From NCBI GenBank assembly GCA_027943245.1, contig JANDJZ010000458.1, forward strand, positions 1 to 20,000: a DNA stretch of 20,000 nucleotides, written 5' to 3'. Below are positions 1-8,334 of the stretch, one piece after another. The stretch is from Acanthamoeba sp. SK_2022b. Its lineage: Eukaryota > Discosea > Longamoebia > Acanthamoebidae. Each line of letters begins with the position of its first letter. The stretch's first letter is position 1. The notes beneath the pieces were generated by a model. That model saw only the letters and a list, made by a program, of their open reading frames with translations, did no database searches and had not been told where the DNA came from. The position numbers were made by a program, and so were the translations under genes.

Positions 1-9
1 GGACAGTAG

Positions 10-222
10 ACCAATTGTATGACAGCACCATTGATCTGATCACGAATGTGATGAAGTCATCCAGATGCTTCGTTCTTGCACTATAAGTATTGCCAGGAGC
101 GTAGGCAGTAGCAATAGCACTCTGAATATCAATTTTAATCACAGTGGGCTCTTTTGTGACAAGACGTAGTTTGTTGAGGTAGAGTGCTTGTTTCACTCCC
201 TCAGAAAGTGACATGTACTCTG
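10..222 (-). pseudogene. copia RNase H C-terminal part
   Basis: The minus-strand frame reads AEYMSLSEGVKQALYLNKL, then IDIQSAIA, then ARTKHLD. These match the copia RNase H signature (EAEYxAL...DNQSAIA...RTKHID). The family consensus DNQ is DIQ here; the acidic residue is kept and the Asn is lost. The earlier half of the domain, with the ADWAGD-type motif and the SW(K/S)SKKQ segment, is absent because the frame joins directly to the reverse transcriptase end near 222-245. It is cut by the window only beyond the domain. Function is lost. Confidence 0.8.
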
Positions 223-992
223 CCCAAGTTGGCATAATTGTAGAATGCCTTGCTGTCTATCACGTATAATCTCCATGGATAGTATAGACTTGGCAGGACC
301 AAGATCTTTCATGCCAAACCGCTGGCTCAACACTTGCTTGACATTGGTGAGATGCTTGTAACACTTGCTAGTAATGATGACACAGTCATCAATATAGAGC
401 AAAATTACAGCAAGAACTGGAGCATTCTTCTGTATATAGATACAGGGGTCAGCTGGTTGGCTGAAAACCAATTTGTTGTCGGTGTTGATCAATGGTTCTG
501 TTCCAGGCTAAGGGAGCCTGTTTCAAGCCATATAGACTCTTGTGCAGATAGCACACATGATGAGGGTATTCATTTTACACAAAGCCTTCAGGTTGTGATC
601 TTGCTCTCCTCATCCAGCTCAGCTTGTAAAAAAGCTGAGTTGACATCCATCTGCTCGATTTCAAGGTCCAGTGTAGTGGCAGTGGCCAGGAGCAGGCACA
701 GGTTTTCCATTCTCATAACTGGTGCAAATGTCTCATCATAATCAATGGCCTATTGCTGAGAGAAACCTTTAGCAACCCAGTGTGCTTTATAGCGGTCCAC
801 TTCACCATCAGCTGTATATTTCAGCTTGAAGATCCAGCAAGTTGTAATGGCCTTTCTACCAGGTGGGAGTGGTCTCAACTCCCAAGTATGGTTATTCACC
901 AGCGCATTATACTCTTCATGCATTGCTATAGCCCACTTATCAGCCTTGAATTGCATCCAGGTTAGTATTGGGGGTAATAATGGGCACAGCAC
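193..992 (-). pseudogene. copia reverse transcriptase, frameshifted
   Basis: The N-terminal RT part (992 to about 750) reads AMHEEYNALVNNHTWELRPL followed by ...HWVAKGFSQQ, the canonical copia RT opening (M..E..AL..N.TWxLV.LP...KG..Q). The middle part (about 760-600) reads on with a [19 protein letters not shown] block and [14 protein letters not shown], equivalent to DVKTAFLNGxLxEE. The catalytic metal-binding box is YIDD at 385-396, followed by CVIITS and later FGMKDLGPAKSILSMEI. At least two frame changes or stops separate these blocks. After the IIRDRQQGI segment the domain stops abruptly and joins RNase H, so a large piece is missing. RT would copy element RNA into cDNA in the cytoplasm, but this copy cannot encode it. 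Confidence 0.88.
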
Positions 993-1019
993 ATTGCATC
1001 ACCAATGCAAAGTCGTTTT

Positions 1020-1649
1020 GTAGCAAGGTGTTGGCCTTGGGTTTCCTCTTTTCAGTTGGAGGCACAAACTTTAGGGTAAATCGTGTTGGCAGTGATGACC
1101 CTTGGGTGTTTCATTGCTGTTGTTGCCTCTGGGGTTGTTATTCCAGTGGCAGTTGTCATTGCCATGATCTCCCCTCGCTCCTTACTGCACAACCGCTCAG
1201 AAGGAGGGACAGGCAGGTTGACACTGGCTGCCATACCCACTGTCAACATAATTGCCATCAACAGGATGTACTGGACCAGTTGGATCAACACTAAAGATAT
1301 TCGCCCCAGCACCAATATCAGGAGTAACCAGACCATGCTGAAGAGTCTGGCCCACAGCAGAACCACCACTGGTTGCGTTTGAGTTGTTGTCCATGCCACA
1401 GTCATATGCAGGCACACTGGCAGGATTGCTAGCCACGCAGCTCCTAGCTGCAGGGGTACTTGTGCAGTGTAGGCCACCAACAACACTAGCATTGGATGAT
1501 GCAGACACCACACACACATTCCCAACACCACTGGCAGCACTCGTGGCTGGACATGCTGTTGAGCTAAGACTTGTGACCAGGTCACAATGGTCTTTGGCCT
1601 TGAGGTGTCAGGCGAGTTATCAACAAGCAGTAGGTCAGTGGCACTGCCA
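1020..1649 (-). pseudogene. copia integrase-RT linker remnant
   Basis: This stretch lies between the recognisable integrase and RT blocks. It translates in one minus frame to low-complexity Ser/Gly/Asn/Val-rich protein (for example NNSNATSGGSAVGQ) without a domain I can name. In copia polyproteins the integrase-RT linker is long and poorly conserved, so position rather than sequence supports this call. Overlapping open frames on either strand look like shadows. Confidence 0.5.
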
Positions 1650-2319
1650 GTAGTGACCATCTTGTTGTTGGCAAACACCACGTTGCGTGTAGACGCAGCT
1701 CCTTGCCCAAAAATACCCGATAACTTGAACTGTCACAGTGTGGGCCCGTACTGCAAGCGCCAAGTTTGTTGCGTTTTTGACCAGGGGTATGGATGTATAC
1801 TTTGCACAAAGATATGTAGGTCGTCAAGAAGTGGGCCTCCCCCTCCCCAAATGCATATGGGCGCAGTGCCATCAAGTCGAGTATGTGGCAATGCTTTGTA
1901 AATTGCACATGCAGCATTGGCAGCTTCAGCCCAGTAGGCAGGAGGCAGGCACGCATGATGAATCATGGGCCTAACCATGTCTCCATGGTTACCAGAGTCC
2001 TATTAAACCATTCTGCCACTCCATTAAGATCAGGTATAGGGCTCTGTGGGTGTATGAATAATGCCATGGTCATGAAGAAGCAGAGCAAATGCATGACCAG
2101 TATATTCACCACCATGATCAGTATGGAGATGCAGGCACAGGCCAGAGGCATGATTAACACTGAGGAAGTCCTTGAGACATCCTCACTGGTGCATTGCTTT
2201 TCCTGCTGATTGGGTAAACTGTGGCATATTGAGGAAGTCATCAATAAATGTGACAAAGTAGGTCTTGCCAGAGAACGAGGGACTAATAGGCCCACACACA
2301 TCACTATGTACGACTTCCA
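1650..2319 (-). pseudogene. copia integrase core, frameshifted
   Basis: The catalytic core starts at 2319 with MEVVHSDVCGPI (first Asp of the DDE triad), then SGKTYFVTFIDDF. The second Asp is in HTDHGGEYTGHAF (family: RTDNGGEY) and the Glu is in NGVAEWFNRTLV (family: NGVAERxNRT). The downstream block HHACLPPAYWAEAANAACAI matches the copia integrase A.YWAEA...A.YL.N segment. A shifted frame continues with VYIHTPGQKRNKL, corresponding to the V.IP...R.KL block. All three DDE residues remain recognisable, but several stops and frame changes interrupt the domain. The Arg in the NGVAER motif is Trp here. Confidence 0.82.
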
Positions 2320-2393
2320 TTATAAGTGTAGATCAATAAACAGGTCCTTACCCAACCTTGTGGTGAGTCTGCTTGTAGAGTCCCCTTCATCCC

Positions 2394-2681
2394 CTATGAT
2401 AGGCAGGAGTAGTGTTGACAACATCTGCCCAATATGTCCCAGATGGCAGTGTAACTCCATGAGTGAATGTGCTGACCTGTAATACATGCTTGTTCAGGTG
2501 CAGTAGCACTTTTAATGCTGAGGTCCATAATCAGCACTTCTCCTGTAAGACCAGTGGCAAAGACAAGAGTATCTGTCTTGCAATGGTGTATGGAGACACT
2601 GCCAGCATGAAGAACAATGTAGTATTTGCCTGGGTGAGTTAACTTAGCAGTTGAGACAAGGTTTTTGGCTAAACCAGGCAC
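2394..2681 (-). pseudogene. copia pre-integrase (gag_pre-integrs) region
   Basis: The minus frame begins PGLAKNLVSTAKLTHPGKY, matching the copia block (V)PxLxxNLLSVxxLxxxG that precedes integrase. Slightly downstream another frame carries LHCHLGHIGQML, the His-His half (WHxRLGHxxxxxL) of the integrase HHCC zinc site. I could not find the Cys-x2-Cys half before the catalytic core starts at 2319, so that part is probably deleted or decayed. Confidence 0.72.
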
Positions 2682-2789
2682 AAATAATACTTGTTCCAGT
2701 GTAAATGAGTACTCCCTTCCTCCATGTGTGATGACAGCATGTACTGTGCCTTGTCCAGTGGAGTGCAGGTGTAGATTATCACCAAGACA

Positions 2790-2900
2790 GGTGTAGGTGA
2801 AGTATCAACTTAATTTTATGTAGCCAATGTCTATTACATATCATGTGGCTGGTCACAGCTGAGTCTAGGTACCATATGCCATTTTCATTGTAATCAGCTA
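2790..2900 (-). pseudogene. copia aspartic protease active-site region
   Basis: A minus frame reads GIWYLDSAVTSHMICNRHWL. It aligns with the copia protease motif WxLDSGASxHMxxx. The catalytic Asp codon is at 2863-2865. The active-site triad is Asp-Ser-Ala instead of the usual Asp-Ser-Gly (Ala codon 2857-2859). The protease cleaves the gag-pol polyprotein; the change and surrounding stops suggest an inactive copy. Confidence 0.75.
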
Positions 2901-2994
2901 CATTGTCTCCTGTCCAGTGAAGCTGCTCTTCATACTCAGCCAATTTAGTTGTGGTGTTGGCCTGTTCTCAAGAGAGTGTAGACTTGAGGCGCCA

Positions 2995-3036
2995 GCAATC
3001 CTTGGTCCAGTGTCCCTTTCGCCTGCAGAACTTGCA
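2995..3036 (-). pseudogene. Gag CCHC zinc knuckle
   Basis: The minus strand encodes CKFCRRKGHWTKDC, a textbook CX2CX4HX4C retroviral-type zinc knuckle that binds the element RNA during packaging. Directly upstream in the same frame is a TAA stop (3046-3048) contributed by the inverted 47-bp copy, so the knuckle is disconnected from the rest of gag. Confidence 0.9.
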
Positions 3037-3040
3037 ATAA

Positions 3041-3173
3041 GGGGTTTACACCTGGTGAATGGACAGGCTAGACAGGAGAAGCCTAACAACCAGACTACCA
3101 TTACCACCATGTGAGTTAGGCGTAGAGTTAGGCTTCTCCTGTCTAGCCTGTCCATTCACCAGGTGTAAACCCC
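3041..3173. repeat. Perfect 47-bp inverted repeat with 39-nt spacer
   Basis: Positions 3041-3087 and 3127-3173 are exact reverse complements over 47 bp, with spacer 3088-3126. The right arm is the original gag sequence read in frame on the minus strand (GLHLVNGQARQEKPN). The left arm is an inverted copy that inserts a stop before the zinc knuckle. The RNA or single strand would fold into a very stable hairpin. The lack of mismatches points to a recent event, or to an assembly artefact. Confidence 0.93.
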
Positions 3174-3890
3174 TGGCCTTTGGTCGATCATTCTTATGCT
3201 TCTGTTGGGTCTTGCTTGACACTAGTCCAGACTTGTTGCGCTCATGTGTAACAGCATTGCCTTGTTCTCAAGGGTGTTGTGAGAGGTACAGTTCATAATG
3301 GAGCAGTCAACTGTGCGCCCATTCAATATCTGTTTCTTCTTGGAGCATCACCACAATGGGAGTAAAGCTGGCTGGAAGACCCTTGAGTGTCCTATGGACA
3401 AGATATTCTTGTGTAATAAGACCACTGGGTAGCTGCGCAGCCACCTATGAAGTTTGGCAAAGTAATCATGAAGACTCTCACCATCATGGTGAGTTATATT
3501 GTTGAAACACTCAAAGTTGAGGTGATTCATAAGCGGGCTCACTGCTGCATAACGTTGGAGAAGTCTTGCCCACATTACTTGAGGTTGGTACCTCACATCT
3601 TCAAGAGATGTAAAGGTCAAGTCATCTACACAGGCAGAAATCAAGGTTGCAGCTTGTTGTTCACAGCGCTGGTATATGGGTTTCAGAGTAATGTCTGAGG
3701 GCTCTTTCTCCACACCAGTAACCAGTTCAAGTAAACCACTAGATTCAAGTGCATTGACCATGCCTCTCTTCCAAATATTGAAGTTCATGCCATCAAGCAT
3801 GGAAGCTCCAAACACTCATAAAGGGATACCTGTACCTGCTTCTGCGGGAGCAGCCAGTACAAGTGCAGTATTGAGGGCAGTATGTACTTC
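3174..3890 (-). pseudogene. copia Gag (UBN2-like), broken
   Basis: The main frame 3815-3348 starts VFGASMLDGMNFNIWKRGM and continues ESSGLLELVTG, matching copia Gag (F.G.NF..WK..M...L...GLW..V.G). Later blocks QPQVMWARLLQRY and ESLHDYFAKLHRWLRSY correspond to the A..W..L...Y and ...YF.K...L...L segments of UBN2/Gag families. The same frame extends upstream to about 3890 (TALNTALVLAAPAEAG) through an in-frame TGA at 3816-3818. After 3348 the frame shifts, continuing as TPIVVMLQEETDIEWAHS and then KTQQKHKNDRPKARGL. The CCHC knuckle at 2995-3036 belongs to the same protein. Gag would form the cytoplasmic virus-like particle. Confidence 0.82.
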
Positions 3891-4123
3891 AAGAAAGGTA
3901 GAGGAGTTGGTATTCACATTGTGTGGTCCAGCTTGAAGGTGTATAGGCTTGGTGGAGGCGTATTGTTGACCTGTCTAGGGAAAACATCATCATCACACTC
4001 CTTGCCACAGCCATTGTTGGTGTCAGAGCCTGGCTGTGTAATGTTCTCCAGTATTGACTGCTCTCCCAGATCCACCATGACAAGGTTATATAGTATGGTG
4101 TTGTTCAGTGCGCATAGAGCTGT

Positions 4124-4135
4124 GGGCCCATAACC
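4124..4135 (-). promoter_or_regulatory. Primer-binding site, half-tRNA-iMet type
   Basis: The minus strand reads GGTTATGGGCCC immediately after the LTR terminus TGTACA. It is complementary to the anticodon stem-loop of initiator tRNA-Met (GGGCCCATAACC). Drosophila copia uses the same internal site instead of the tRNA 3' end. The site lies at the expected place between LTR and gag, which fixes the LTR edge at 4136. Confidence 0.82.
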
Positions 4136-4286
4136 TGTACAGAGACATGCAAGTGGGAGTAAAAAGAACAGTGATTTTATTGAGAACAATGTACACTATA
4201 TATGTCATTGTTTAGCTGAAGAGGTGGTTAGCCGAAGCATATGGCTCATTTAGCTGAAGAGGTGGTTAGCCAAAGCATATGGCTCA
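4136..4286 (-). repeat. Partial 5' LTR of the copia element
   Basis: The LTR edge is set by the primer site. Reading the minus strand toward that edge there is a TATA-like ATATATA (4197-4203), an AATAAA polyadenylation signal (4176-4181) and the terminal ACA. Two 38-bp tandem copies (4211-4248, 4249-4286) lie upstream in what would be U3. The far boundary (a TG start plus target duplication) was not found, so the LTR may extend further right. Confidence 0.6.
4211..4286. repeat. 38-bp direct tandem repeat, two copies
   Basis: 4211-4248 and 4249-4286 are head-to-tail copies beginning TTTAGCTGAAGAGGTGGTTA and differ at one base (CCGAAG versus CCAAAG). They sit just upstream of the TATA-like box of the copia LTR, where duplicated U3 elements often act as enhancers; that role is inference. 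Confidence 0.92.
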
Positions 4287-4971
4287 GCGAAGTAAGTAGA
4301 TCAGCAAATTGATGAGGTATGCAGGCCAGCACATTCATTGCTGTTGGATGTATAAAACGTTCAGAGATTTACCAGTGATAAACAAGGTAAGTCTGCCAAA
4401 TATAGACTATCGATGTCATGGTGACACAATAGTTGTAACACAAGCACACTCCATAATTGTGAACCTTAGGCAAGGTGTTGGACAGTTAAAGGTACAAACT
4501 GGCCCACAGCCATACAACAGTTACAAGGTTTGGGGTACCAGAGGGAGGTAGAATTCAAAGAAGTCAATTAGGTGTTGTGCAACTTTTGCAGCAAGAGCAT
4601 CCACTGCTTGATTGGCCACCAGCCAATGTAGGGAACTGGCTACACCTGAATTGCTTTCAGTCAACAAGGTGCAGTGGTGGGTAAGTGTGGCAAATTGTTT
4701 TGGCCTGTACCTTCCAGAGCAGTTCACTAGCCACTTTGTATGGATGCCAGTATCCCAAATACAGTAGCAGTTCATCCTTGTAAGTTTTGCCTGAACCCAA
4801 GTTGTTGAAAGCTCTCTGCAGGTTGTTGGGTGGTTTGTGTATAAAGACCTTGGCCCCTGTAAAAGGTTGAGATCTTATATAAAAAACAAGATACCTTCAT
4901 GTGGTACCATCAGGTGTGTTACCTAGCGGCCTTCTCCCAGTGGCTCAAAGAGCGTTCTCCCTGGGGCCAGG
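4287..4971. other. No assigned gene; possible remaining U3 or flank
   Basis: No convincing gene is seen here. An 84-codon minus frame (4775-4521) gives YCIWDTGIHTKWLVNCSG... followed by an Ala-rich stretch; it matches no family I recognise and may be relic coding sequence. TATA-like ATATAAAAAA lies near 4877-4886. The outer copia LTR boundary probably falls in this interval. Confidence 0.4.
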
Positions 4972-4996
4972 GGAGTGGGGTGCACACCAGAGCAGC

Positions 4997-5001
4997 AAAA
5001 A
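4997..5001 (-). terminator. Pol III oligo-T terminator of 5S copy 1
   Basis: Five A on the plus strand give TTTTT directly after the last base of the 5S transcript. Confidence 0.8.
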
Positions 5002-5119
5002 GGATACGGCACGGTGGATTCCCGGGTGGTCGCCCACCCCAGTACTAACACCGCCTGGCGCAGCTTAACTTCGCTGTTCGGATGGGAAGCGGTGCTTTCT
5101 GCGCAGTATGGCCGTATCC
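5002..5119 (-). rRNA. 5S rRNA: 5S ribosomal RNA, copy 1
   Basis: The minus-strand transcript starts GGATACGGCCATACTGCGCA and ends GCCGTATCC. Its ends pair over nine bases (GGATACGGC with GCCGTATCC), forming 5S helix I. The internal block CCCATCCGAACAGCGAAGTT is the conserved eukaryotic loop region, and the 118-nt length is typical. Five T residues follow the 3' end (complement of 4997-5001), a good RNA polymerase III terminator. From memory the sequence closely matches Acanthamoeba 5S rRNA. 5S RNA is part of the large ribosomal subunit and is driven by an internal promoter bound by TFIIIA. Confidence 0.95.
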
Positions 5120-5124
5120 ATCAG

Positions 5125-6120
5125 TTAGGACCTGGCTGGTGTACATCAAGGACACCACACAAGAGCTACCACTTCCTTTTTCCTCTACTGCTTCTTCGTC
5201 CTCTAAAACCTCTCCAACTTGTGTGCTGGCCTACATGGCTGTTCATGCTTTGGGCAAAGGAAGAAGAAGAACTGTGCCACCTTTGAGAAAGAACTAAGAC
5301 ACAACATGCAAGCCACAGCAGTCCATGAATAACAATGTCTTGTGCTGCTTGTGATGGCAGCTGGTGGTATTATGGCAAGGCATAAGCACTACCTGTGGAT
5401 CAGCCAAGGCAGGTCGTTGTGGAAATCATTGTGGATATCTACCATTTCCTTCTTGCTCTTTGGAATTGTGTTCCACTGTTTGGCATGAACCAAAAAGGAT
5501 TTAATGTTTGACACAGAAAAGGGAACTGCCTTCCAATCTTTGGTAAGTCAACTGGTAGTGTTGGTGTGGAGCTGTTGGGGTTTGACCAGGAATAGCATGA
5601 AAGATTGGGAGACAGAGAACAGATAGGGTGAAAAGTTGAGATCAGATTTGGAGTGGCCATTCTGTGCTCCAAAGGAAAGTGGAGCTGTCAGGGGTAGACC
5701 AGGAATAGCACAAATTGGGAGATATGGAACAGATGCTCCAATGGAACCAAGAGGTCTCCCTCACTGGTGAATGCACTTGAAAAAAGGGTGAAAGCTGAAA
5801 TCTGATTTTGGAGTGGCCAGCTGTGCTCCAATGGAACAGAACTGGAGGCCAGCTACAAAACTGCTTGGTCAAGCCCCAGTTTTTCACTTTTTACCACCAC
5901 CCCACAAGACCAACAAGCTGTTCTGACCTTCATTTCCTACAATGCTTGACCCAACCTCATACATCAACTCACTGGCCACTTCTGATGCCACAGGCCTGCC
6001 AGGTACACCCCAATATTTTCCAATTATTCCTATTTGCATGAAACTGTGAGCACATGATGGGTCTGTTTTGTGGTGAAAAACTGTTTAGTGTGGTGTGCTT
6101 ACGATTTTTTTCCCTTGGCC
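5125..6120. other. Gene-poor spacer with degenerate duplication
   Basis: No recognisable gene. A plus frame running from within the 5S repeat to 5297 ends with a basic tail (GKGRRRTVPPLRKN) and may be relic coding sequence of unknown kind. The interval 5583-5850 contains an imperfect duplication, listed separately. Confidence 0.4.
5583..5838. repeat. Imperfect tandem duplication with an insert
   Basis: GACCAGGAATAGCA...GATTGGGAGA (from 5583) recurs as GACCAGGAATAGCA...AATTGGGAGA (from about 5697). AGGGTGAAAAGTTGAGATCA and the following TTTGGAGTGGCC...TGTGCTCCAA (5626-5673) recur at about 5785-5832. The second copy has roughly 45 extra bases in the middle (TGGAACCAAGAGG... region). Confidence 0.75.
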
Positions 6121-6150
6121 ATCTTGTCTATCTTGGGAATGTGGTGATGA

Positions 6151-6507
6151 GATGGAGTGGGCGACCCCCTTCTCTGGCAGGCCATCTGCAGCAAGCAGCA
6201 AAGTCATCCAGAATGGTTGGAGCACAAGATTGTGGCAGATTTGAATGTGTCCCCTGCCCTTGTCAACAAGGTCAAGCAGTGGAGGTGAGCCAGAGAGAAG
6301 GGTCCATGGATCTTTCAACCAGAGAATGTTCAGTTGATGGTGGCGCTCTTGTCAGTTGATGAGAAGGGGGCGACCTACACAATGAAGGATGTTCAACACG
6401 TCTTTACAGATGAGCTTGGCAAACACTGGACCATCTCAACCCTCACACAACATCTTGGAAAGGAGTACATCAGAGACGCTACTCAAGCTGGTCAACAACG
6501 TGCTTGA
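6151..6507 (+). pseudogene. Relic ORF with helix-turn-helix-like segments
   Basis: One plus frame runs from 6151 to a stop near 6507, broken only by a TGA at about 6286. The first part reads HKIVADLNVSPALVNKVKQW. The second reads ENVQLMVALLSVDEKGATYT followed by MKDVQHVFTDELGKHWTIST. This spacing (a helix-turn-helix of the form IV..L.VS...V...V..W, then a winged-helix-like block with T...V...F...LG..WTIST) resembles the DNA-binding half of Tc1/mariner-type transposases. No DDE catalytic part was identified downstream. The family assignment is a guess from pattern; the single long frame with one stop is directly visible. Confidence 0.35.
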
Positions 6508-6589
6508 CCTCAGCAAGCCCAGGGCCATGAAACTTACCCACTTACATGATTGGCATGTGTTTGTGATGACTTTACATTTATATTAAATC

Positions 6590-7680
6590 AAAATTCAACA
6601 TTCCTACTGGGTTGTGGCCAGCCTTGGGAGTTGTTTGCTTTAGAAAATTGCCTGGAGGAGAGCCTTGCCCTTGTCTAAAGCTTCACAGCAGACAAAGGTA
6701 ACGCAAACACGTGAAGGTATGAGCGCAGGTGAGATCATGATTGCAGTCTCAGGAAACCACAGCATGTCAATCTCAGAGGTGCAACAACTCACAAGTGCTG
6801 TGAACATGATGATTGACATTTGGCGATTGATGGTAGGTCATGGTACCACACAGCACACATGTGACAGGCATGTGACATGGGCCTTGCTGATGTGGTCAAT
6901 GTGTTGGCAGTACAGTTTGATGCAGTGGTGGTGGACGTGGCGAGCCTGGAGTGGGTGAGAATCTACCTGCTGTCGCTGTTGGAGCTGCTGCCACTGGTGG
7001 TGGCTGCCACCGCCCTGGAGTGAGAGCAAGCTCGTGCAGCAGATGCTTGCGCAGTATTTGCCACTGCTGGACATCATGCCCCTTTGGCAAGGCAGGCTCC
7101 TTAGGAGTGGCAGGACATGCAGGGTAGCTTCAAGCTGGGCCAGTCACCCAGCCACCATCTCAAGGCGACTGGCCACCACCAACAGCATGGTCCAGGGCCA
7201 AGGGCAAAAAATGGGGAGAGAGATATATGGGAGTGGACCCCACAGTGGCTAACAATTACAGTTCTTTGGTGCATCCCACACTGTTGGGTCTCATCCATGG
7301 AGGACTGTGCCTAAAGGGCAACCAGCTCTTGGCGTCATGGAGATCTTCATCCACCCATGCCTCTTGTCTTGCCTCTTGTGCAACACCATCCATGAGTTGT
7401 GAGTGCAGACAACGCCAACTAGCATGAGAAGGCACTCACATGTCTTCTTGCAACCTCCAAGCACAGGACATCCTGAGCTGCCTGGTGTCTGCAACAGCAG
7501 GTAGTGTTGGCCATTGAAGAGCAAAAGCAACAACAACCTCACAAAAACGCTTCAGCTAGGCTCAGAAGTTTTTCCTTCACACATCCACCACCCTCATGGC
7601 CACAAGGGGAGAAGGGTTGACTATGTGATGAAAGAAAGGTGACTTTTGACTTTACATGAGCTACACATGAGGATGAGAAT
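6590..7680. other. No assigned gene
   Basis: Several overlapping open frames occur on both strands (for example around 6665-6958 and 7034-7314), mostly Trp/His/Gln-rich and without recognisable motifs. CTG/TGG-rich low-complexity sequence around 6900-7020 explains part of this openness. I see no RNA gene here. Confidence 0.4.
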
Positions 7681-7682
7681 GA

Positions 7683-7832
7683 TCATTGGTCAGTGCCAGT
7701 GGCTTGAGGTCCAGCTTCATGACTGCTGGCAAGCTGGGCAAAGTCATGCCGCAGGCTCTTGTGCTGCTTGATCATACACAGATCATTGATGGCGCTGGAC
7801 AGCTGGTTCTTCTTGATGTCACTAATGCTTGA
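7683..7832 (-). pseudogene. Unidentified coding-like C-terminal segment
   Basis: A minus frame reads SDIKKNQLSSAINDLCMIKQ, then HKSLRHDFAQLASSHEAG, and ends at a TGA. The residue mix looks like an ordinary helical protein, unlike the low-complexity frames around it. A CAG or TTAG just upstream (about 7830) could be a splice acceptor, so this might be a last exon or a relic of one. I do not recognise the family. Confidence 0.25.
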
Positions 7833-8334
7833 CCGCCACCTCCAACTGCATGATATGAAGGAAAAAAGAAGAGTAGATGAGGGAGTGGATAGACACACAG
7901 AGGATGGCTGAGCCCCACGCCATCCCATCTCCAGAAGAATGGAGAACATAGGCCTGAACTCTTTCAAGTCCTTGCATGTGCCTGCAGGGGCACCACCTAA
8001 TGGCCAGGCAGGTCCTTGGGAAGACCCATGAGGCCAAGGACCGCCACAACTGCCATGGTTCACACTGAGGTGACCACACTCAGAGCAGGTAGTTCTGTGT
8101 GCATGAGAGACAGAGTGGGAGAAGAGAAAGAGAGCCACAACACATCACCTCAGAGGGCGAATTCTCACCAAGGTTTCCATGAGGCACACATGTACACCAC
8201 CCACCCAAACACATGCTTGGTGGAGGCGGGCTCTGCACACCAAAGTTAGTAAAGCCCACAGAGGGAATATGTGGTTAGCCAAGTGTCTCATCCCAATCAG
8301 CCTTTGAAGTGTTTTTGCGATTCATGGCTAATAA
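7833..8334. other. No assigned gene
   Basis: Nothing identifiable. Purine-rich GAGAGA stretches occur near 8105-8140. The interval ends at the left terminal repeat of the 8335-9417 element. Confidence 0.4.

Larger units (their letters stand above)
1..4286 (-). mobile_element. Decayed Ty1/copia LTR retrotransposon, cut off by left window edge
   Basis: On the minus strand, from high to low coordinates, the order is LTR edge, primer-binding site, gag, CCHC zinc knuckle, aspartic protease, integrase, reverse transcriptase and RNase H end. Integrase before RT is the diagnostic order of the Ty1/copia (Pseudoviridae) superfamily. The reading frame is broken many times by frameshifts and stops, so no intact polyprotein exists and the copy is a fossil. 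The right LTR begins at 4136 (TGTACA terminus next to the primer site), but its outer end could not be fixed; 4286 is only the end of the last repeat recognised in it. The left LTR lies outside the window. Superfamily assignment is firm; family name unknown. Confidence 0.9.
4972..5124. repeat. 5S repeat unit copy 1 (153 bp)
   Basis: This block (GGAGTGGGGTGCACACCAGA... through the 5S gene to ATCAG) recurs at 11353-11507. The two differ by one substitution inside the gene and a small indel in the AGC/poly-A stretch just outside it. The shared part extends about 30 bp beyond the 3' end of the gene but only ~5 bp past its 5' end. Confidence 0.9.

Noticed and set aside
1052..1681. 209-codon minus frame rich in Val/Leu/Thr as an independent gene
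   Set aside because: It lies in the integrase-RT linker of the retrotransposon and has no motif; overlapping frames are equally open.
4017..4030. TTGGTGTCAGAGCC on the plus strand, like a full-length tRNA-Met primer site
   Set aside because: It is in the wrong orientation for the copia element and not next to an LTR end; the copia-style site at 4124-4135 fits both.
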